From: Tanypteryx hageni
Taxonomy: Eukaryota > Arthropoda > Insecta > Odonata > Petaluridae
Direction: 5' to 3'
Assembly: GCA_028673005.1 (NCBI GenBank)
Contig: CM054114.1
Coordinates: 125,827,307 to 125,891,306, forward strand
DNA: 64,000 nucleotides
A model generated the notes under the pieces. It saw only the letters and a program-made list of their open reading frames with translations. It searched no databases and was not told the origin of the DNA. This document shows, piece by piece, positions 57,919 to 64,000 of the stretch. A program made the translations under genes and the position numbers. How positions within the stretch are numbered: the first letter of the stretch is position 1; every line of letters begins with the position of its first letter.

Positions 57919-60195
57919 ATAACAAGATGATAATTTTACATTCAAATTAGCCATGGTGATTTGCCGAATCTGGATTTGAATGTTAGATCCATCTCAATAA
58001 AGGCCTGATAATTGGCAGCTGAAATATGATTTATTTAAAAGAAGTTTCCCAGTTTATCATTTAATGAGCAAAATAGCAGAAATCGCTAATAACTAGTTTA
58101 TTCAACTAGGATCGAGTTAACATAAACGGTAATTTCAGATATTTTCCAATTATATCTCTGTTTAAAATTTATCACATGAAAAAATATAGCATACAGACCA
58201 ACGTTTGGTGATTAATCTCATCGTTCTCAAGGTAATAGAAGTTCAGTTGCTCATTACGGAGGAGAGCAACGGAGCGTGGTAACCTTGGTGCATAACATAA
58301 AATAGTGTAAGTACCAGCATAAAATAGGAGTATAAAATCCAACCATAAAAGCGTCATATAGGAAAATCGAGGGAGACAGTTCAACCCTCCTAAAAGGGTT
58401 GAGAACAAGAGGCCAGGTCGGGTAAAAAGTGAGGCCGTTGACCCCGACCGAATCTTTGGCCCTCCAATCTCGGAAACCGCCCGCCTCACGCTGAAATCCA
58501 ACCCAAAGCTGAACGGGACGAGTACTTCATGCCACACAAAAAAGGGATTTTTTTATCGAGTAATACAATGATTTATCGCTTCCTTAAACATTATTTCGCT
58601 GAGAAATGCTTTCACTATACTTTTTCTTCCTCACTCAGCTCAACGTTATTTTAAACCCATTCGCAATCGTATTATTTCCTATTAAAACGGAATTTTATTT
58701 GCGAATTCGTACGAAAAATCGAATGAAATATTTGAAAAAGATAACGATTTTCAACAGATTCAATTATCTAATGAGCTCCGCTTAAAATTCACTGTGATCG
58801 GTTCACTGAACGTTTTTAGTTTATCTTTACGATGATGAATACTCTTATTACAATCGTTAATTATGTTTCCTGAACGGGCAAATTTTACCAGCTTAGATAA
58901 TATATTTTGAGATGTTATTCAGAAAATTAAAGAGGTTGTTATTAAGGATTGGTTACAACCTGTGAACTTTTGTATTTGAAATGATTAATAATTGTGATAA
59001 CAATATTCACAAATTAAAAAATATCTCATAATACACAAAGGAAAATCATCAAAGAATTATAATTTACCGAAGCGTATACATTTTTTATGATAGCAAGCTT
59101 GAATAAATATTAAAAACTGATTTTTAACGGTAAAATCTTTTTCAACTTAACATCACAAGAAATTATATAATAAAATGTAAAAAATGACTTTATCAAACCT
59201 GCTTTTCAACCAAAACATTTTTTCCATGCTCAAATCGGGCCACCGCAATGGCTCTTAAAAGTACAAATCGATCAATGAAATTATTACAATTCTATGAAGA
59301 GGAATTCACTTTGTGCGACTCACAATTAGAATACGGTAAACGAATACTTACAAAATACTCGTGTCTGTTATTCAAAAGATATTGAGTGTCTCGTCTTATC
59401 GTATTGGCAATATAGGTAACTTCAATAGCAGTAAAGTGGCGAAGAAAACAAAGCTACGCATTTCGACTACGAAGTAGCGGCCACGCCATCGATGATGATA
59501 CTAAGAAAAACATTCGGCTTGTCCAAACTTGTTATACCCGCCGGAGCCCTGTTCCAATGATAAGGCGGGCTTGATAATTCATTTCCATTACTCGAGAAAC
59601 TCTCAGGGTCACGTCCCATTTATGACAATTATTTGCACGTCTCGTAATTCCCAAACCTCTCGGTACGTAACTACGCATAATCTTACATCACACACCCAAG
59701 TCTGAAACAGGCGGGCGAAGTCGGAAGGTGCGCGCGTAGTTCAAGGCAGTATTCGTCTTCCCTCCTTCTGTCTAAACGAGTTCCTCTTCCCGCTCCTCAA
59801 CACACGCCATATGCCGAGATTTATACGGACAGATTCATAATCGGTCAACTCTCCGCCGTCAGACCGATCCCTTAACCCATCATTCCTCACACGCCCTTCC
59901 TCGATTCCATCCCTCCACGACCTCACTCTCTCCCCCCTACCTCCCCCACCACCGCCGCACTTAACGCCCACCCGAACCAACCTCCGGTCTCCCTCCCTAC
60001 CTCCTCCGCTCCTTCCTACTCCGACTCCTCTTCACCCGGTTGCTTCGTCTCTTCCGCGTTCGTGTCCAGACTCAGCAGCGCCTTTCGTTCGTTTGCGTGC
60101 GTGTGTGTGCGAGTTGATGCGTGGGCGAGCCTTCACAGCCGGTCAACAGAGACCCAGAGACCGACCAACCGAATGAGCTGGTTAAAAGAGGAGCA
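57919..60195. other. No gene seen; CpG-rich patch 59690-60170
   Basis: AT-rich to about 59500. Then a GC- and CpG-rich patch with C/T-rich blocks and a GTGCGTGTGTGTGCGAG run (60097-60113). It is the best candidate in the window for a host promoter or untranslated exon, yet no start codon, splice pair or domain supports a gene. The antisense open frame at 58172-58537 (121 codons) is unrecognised. Confidence 0.35.
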
Positions 60196-60365
60196 ATGAC
60201 TGGGAGAGAGAGAGAGAGAGGAGAATATACAGGGTTATCTACAATTAACTAGTAATTATTTATACGATGGAAACTTTTTAAAAATTTTTACATATTCAAC
60301 ACGTTAAATATTTATATGATGGATATTTAAAAAAAAAATAAACATACTTAACACATTTACTTTAT

Positions 60366-60571
60366 TCAAGAACAAGCAATTTAAAAATTTACTTGCGCCA
60401 TGCGTCTCCAATAGCCACAACCACTGAAGATTGCTGCTTTGTAGCCGAAATGCGCATATGGTTTTTTAACTTTGTTGTGGCTATTAGAGAAATCCGAAGC
60501 AAGTACATTTTTTCTATTGCTTGTTCTTGAATTTTTTTCAGCCATAAAGCGAGCTCGGTAGTTACCTGTTA
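60366..60571 (+). mobile_element. Hairpin element carrying the CTGAAGA stem-loop motif
   Basis: Inverted arms of about 55 bp (ATTCAAGAACAAGCAAT..., ACTTGC, AATAGCCACAAC, from about 60364 to 60421; GTTGTGGCTATT at about 60474-60485 through GCTTGTTCTTGAAT at about 60520-60533) enclose the motif at 60422-60470: CACTGAAGA, helix, GTAGCCGAAA, TGCGCAT, ATGG. Downstream, TTTTTTTCAGCCATAAAGCG and GCTCGGTAGTTACCTGTTA match the reverse complement of the left end of the 10.1 kb element. Non-coding. Confidence 0.7.
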
Positions 60572-60632
60572 AACATTTACTTTATATACAGCAAATATAG
60601 GAAAACAGCAACCATTGTTATATTGATGGAAT

Positions 60633-60682
60633 AAAGCGATCTAAAGATCCAATGCAGACAGGCATAAGCTGTAATGTTGTAA
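60633..60682 (-). repeat. SINE-like tail fragment (copy 3)
   Basis: AAAGCGATCTAAAGATCCAA followed by TGCAGACAGGCATAAGCTGT and AATGTTG matches the 3' part of the SINE-like copy at 23.47-23.53 kb, in the same orientation, without the tRNA-like head. Confidence 0.7.
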
Positions 60683-60927
60683 CATTGTTATATTAGCAAC
60701 TATTATTTGAATTGCTCATTACAAACGAGAGGTAAGAATATAGTTAGATCAACTCTTGAAGATGTTTAGGACAGCGAGACATGCCCAGCGGCTAGCTAGG
60801 TCGCCAGATCTTACTCCCATGGGCATTTTTGCTTGGGGTTTGCTGTATTTTAAAATTAAATGCCAGATATAATATAATTTTGTTTTTAATCGCCCTCATA
60901 TAAATATTTACTAGGATTATTCTAAAT
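60683..60927. other. No gene seen
   Basis: AT-rich spacer. Confidence 0.4.
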
Positions 60928-61226
60928 CAGGAGCCGGCAACATACGGCCCCTGAGATCGCTTTATGCGGCCCGCAAAGCTATTATGAAAAAATGGCCGTT
61001 AAAATTTGCTATAAATAACTTCATATTGTGGTCTCGTAACCTTTTCTGGGGAAGTTTTAACGCCGGTAAATTATTTTCAGTAACATAAGACCACAGAATC
61101 TCTAGGGATCTATTGTTATAACCGCTCATCAGGCCCACTGAAGCTCTCCTAACTGCCGATGCGGCCCTACGCATCATTCACAACTAGAAATGTGGCCCAC
61201 CATGCAGACAAAGTTGCCAGTTCCAG
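60928..61226. mobile_element. hAT-like MITE
   Basis: About 299 bp. The left end CAGGAGCCGGCAACATACGG and the right end, reverse-complemented (CTGGAACTGGCAACTTTGTC), are imperfect inverted repeats. GGCCC words near both ends (ATGCGGCCCGC, GTGGCCCACC) are typical of this class. The target duplication is unclear. Confidence 0.6.
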
Positions 61227-64000
61227 ATCAATGTGTGCATAAGAAGAAGACGCCACCCACACCACCAATGACCTTGCAGTTGCGGGTGGAGGGGGTAATC
61301 TTTTTTACAGGACACGCAATGCGAACGTTACACAAACACGCAGGCACGCATCCTATCCTCGGAGATGAGTTGGGGGAAAAATACTGAATAGGAAGGCGGA
61401 TAGAATGGAATTGTGGGAGGAAACCTTATATTCTCAGGGCGCGTTAGCGAGACATACCATTGGCCTTACTACGTGACATTTGCCGGAGCCCGTAACAATG
61501 CTCAAAGGGTTTAAAGGCTTTGGAGGTGAAGGATGTGTTTGTATTACCCAATGGGAGTTGGCTCTCTGTCGCACTCCGTTCGCGATAGAATGAGAAATAA
61601 GTTCAAGTTCGTAGATAGAGGTATAAGTGTTTTTTTAAATTACCTCCGCTTACAAAGCCGTAAAAAACGATGATATTTGCACGTTGGTATTTTCGCATCT
61701 TAATTGCAAATGCACTTTGGATTATGCAGGTTATTTTTTAAGTGCAAATTTTTCTCAAACGATTAACAAGTTTTCAATCTTCCATCACGGCGAAACGCGC
61801 TTAGACATACAAAAGTATATTTTTTAAAGAAGGAGTCAAAAGCGGTCAGATGATAAATTAATTGACTACTCGCCATGCGTGGAACTTCATTACGGAAGCA
61901 ATAAAGTGTGTTTAGCGTCCCATTTTTTTATTACTCGAATGCAGAATTAATTAAAGCCATTGCGTTTCATAAGCATGCCAGACACAGATTGAAATTAATT
62001 AACTACATTCATGAATAAATTGGAGAATGAAGTCCAATTAGGTCAACGAAGAAAAAGTAACTGAGATATACTTTTGTCCAAGTTAGAGAAATAGTTAATC
62101 TAAATCTATTTCCGTTGCCAAAAATTATATTACTTCTGCTTCATAATTTCGATTTTCGAAATTATGGGAATATTTTTCGAGGTATGGCATATTATAGATG
62201 GAATTCTTAAACTGGCCAGAATTTCTTGAAATTGATATTTATATAACTTTAGTTTTTAAACTAAATCAAAGCCATCACGGTGTAAAATCTGTACATATGA
62301 CAGCTCCTCCAATTTCTCGAAAACTAGTAAAAACCATACATTCATTTTTTGTTAAACTTTAGGATAAGATACCCATTTCTGAACAATCGTATTAAAATAA
62401 TTCATTTCGAACTTTTTCTGTGTGTCTTTGACCTGGAAATAGCTTGATTATATTAATTGCGTCAATATTTGCTATGGAAAAAACTTGGGGCTAAAAAGAC
62501 TCGCCACTTTTTACTTGCGGTTTTACTCCGAGATCTCGCGAGGGCTCGCCAATTCCAGTCAATGATTCACCAATCAGACCTTGTTTTCCTCACTTGTTTA
62601 CCGTCCAAATGTTTTTGCTGGAGGATTCGGACGGAGCGCACATCGAATTAACGTAATCTAGGTTAAGACAATTGACTGGCCAAACAACTTTAGACCCAAA
62701 TTTTTTGCGTCCACTGTCACGTTTACAGGAAGAGTTTATCTTTCGTAGACTTTTAGAGCCTATCGACCCGAGCCGATCGCAAACATATATTTTTACCGCC
62801 CGCATTCTTTTAAAATATATCACATTTTATAACTTCGCCGTCTTCATGCGACAAGCTTTGGTTCGTGCTACAAATTCAATTTGTTTCACGGAGCGCTGAT
62901 TATTCTCTTTCTTTAAAATAAAAAGCGAGATATTATTTGGTGCGAGTGTCACGAGAAAGAATTTAATGCACTTATAATTTATTTAATTATATCTTTTTCG
63001 CGAATCGCGCCCGCTAGTGCGTGTTGTTTTTCATATGACTGGTTTTTTTCTTTGGTAGGCGATCTCAATCTTCGGAGAGAAAAATGCAAAAAAATCTCCA
63101 TTAACCGTGTGATTCTTAGCTAATTTTCTTTCTCTGGAAGGGAGAGCTAGAGAAACCATTAAAATTATTAGTTTCTTCAGCAGATAGGAGTAACAAAATT
63201 TTATTAGTAAAGGGACTGAATTTTTAACTATCGAAAGAAATTATTAATTTCCCATCACAGTTGCCGTTCTTGACCAATTTGCTGATGTAGTGGAAGGAAT
63301 TTCTTCAATGGATACCTCGGCAATTTTTGCAAGTAAAAATGTTTAGGAAACATGTTGACCTTACGTGGGATATATGTATCGCAAAATTAATGTCCTGATG
63401 TTCTTATGTAAAATACAAAGAGTCAAAATAGGAAAGGGAGCATTTTTTAAACTTTAATAATCCAGTTAAAAGATACGTTGTTCACGCAGAATTATTTACA
63501 GGAAACTCAAAATGGTGCTTCAAACTTCTCTAACGGATTCGTAGTATCAGAGAAAGATAGAAAAAATTACAAAAATTACAGAGATTTGCAACCCTAAGTG
63601 AATATGATATTTTTAACAATTGTCTAATATTTTAGAGGCACGGAAGGAGAAAAAAAAACAATTAGAGCCTCCGTGTGAAATAATGTTTATGCATATAAAT
63701 TCAATCTCGGCAAATCTTCAAATTCTGATGGAAGCGCTTCCTGCTATATGCGATCGCTAGATCTTTGTTGTGAGGAATCTTCATCTAAATTCTTAACAGG
63801 GTGAATTGTGGAGCATGAAATGATATTTTTCCTGTGGCAGCGAAAGAAAATATTGTTGAAAACCTTCGAAAGCATAGTCCCCCAGATAGAACGGAAAATA
63901 AAAACAGCAGCAAACGTTGATCGAAAAAAGCAAAAAAATATCTAGTTATATAATAGGAAGTTGTCATCACTAGATACGTTTTCCTTATATCGACTAACTA
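61227..64000. other. No gene seen
   Basis: AT-rich DNA. Short open frames (62457-62899, both strands) lack recognisable domains. Confidence 0.4.

Noticed and set aside
58172..58537. 121-codon antisense open frame
   Set aside because: No recognisable domain, and chance length is plausible.

Overview
The window is a gene-poor, AT-leaning stretch of a eukaryotic nuclear genome. The best guess is an arthropod, probably an insect. This rests on its mix of parts: CR1/jockey-like non-LTR retrotransposons ending in a TGTAGA-type tail, many roughly 300 bp hAT-type MITEs, a piggyBac remnant, tRNA-headed SINE-like pieces, long GA/CT tracts and (TA)n arrays. I cannot name the species. I found no host protein-coding exon, rRNA or intact tRNA that I would defend. 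Nearly everything that can be supported is repetitive DNA in various states of decay. Most long open frames are shadows of purine/pyrimidine tracts or of the retroelement copies.

Layout. 0-5 kb: a 19-bp pyrimidine minisatellite, a small TIR element next to a hairpin-forming (TA)n array, and otherwise unannotated DNA. 5-8.5 kb: two short retroelement 3' ends flank a degenerate ~1 kb palindrome. 8.5-16 kb: an inverted-repeat element with a CTGAAGA stem-loop motif, two family-A MITEs and an internally deleted piggyBac-like element. 19-24 kb: more MITEs and two SINE-like copies. 25-31 kb is the retroelement core: an RT-deleted copy, then head-to-tail a nonsense-mutated copy, then a hAT MITE, then a long antisense copy with an uninterrupted reverse transcriptase frame. 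33.8-34.8 and 42.9-43.5 kb: long polypurine tracts. 39.9-40.4 kb: a palindromic duplication of a family-A MITE. 41.2-41.7 and 44.2-44.4 kb: tandem repeats. 45.3-46.4 kb: a frameshifted retroelement copy. 48-51 kb: pyrimidine and purine tracts. 54.5-58 kb: nested insertions with readable target-site duplications. 60.4-61.2 kb: a hairpin element and a hAT-like element.

The parts work as a transposon community rather than as an operon or pathway. The retroelements share a conserved 3' hairpin and tail that probably act as the RT recognition site. The MITEs are non-autonomous and need a hAT transposase not encoded here. The most intriguing signal is a recurring stem-loop, CACTGAAGA...CGAAATGCGCAT, seen at about 10.2, 10.3, 19.7, 43.9 and 60.4 kb. 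One of its helices shows a compensatory base-pair change, and its layout resembles a hammerhead-ribozyme core.
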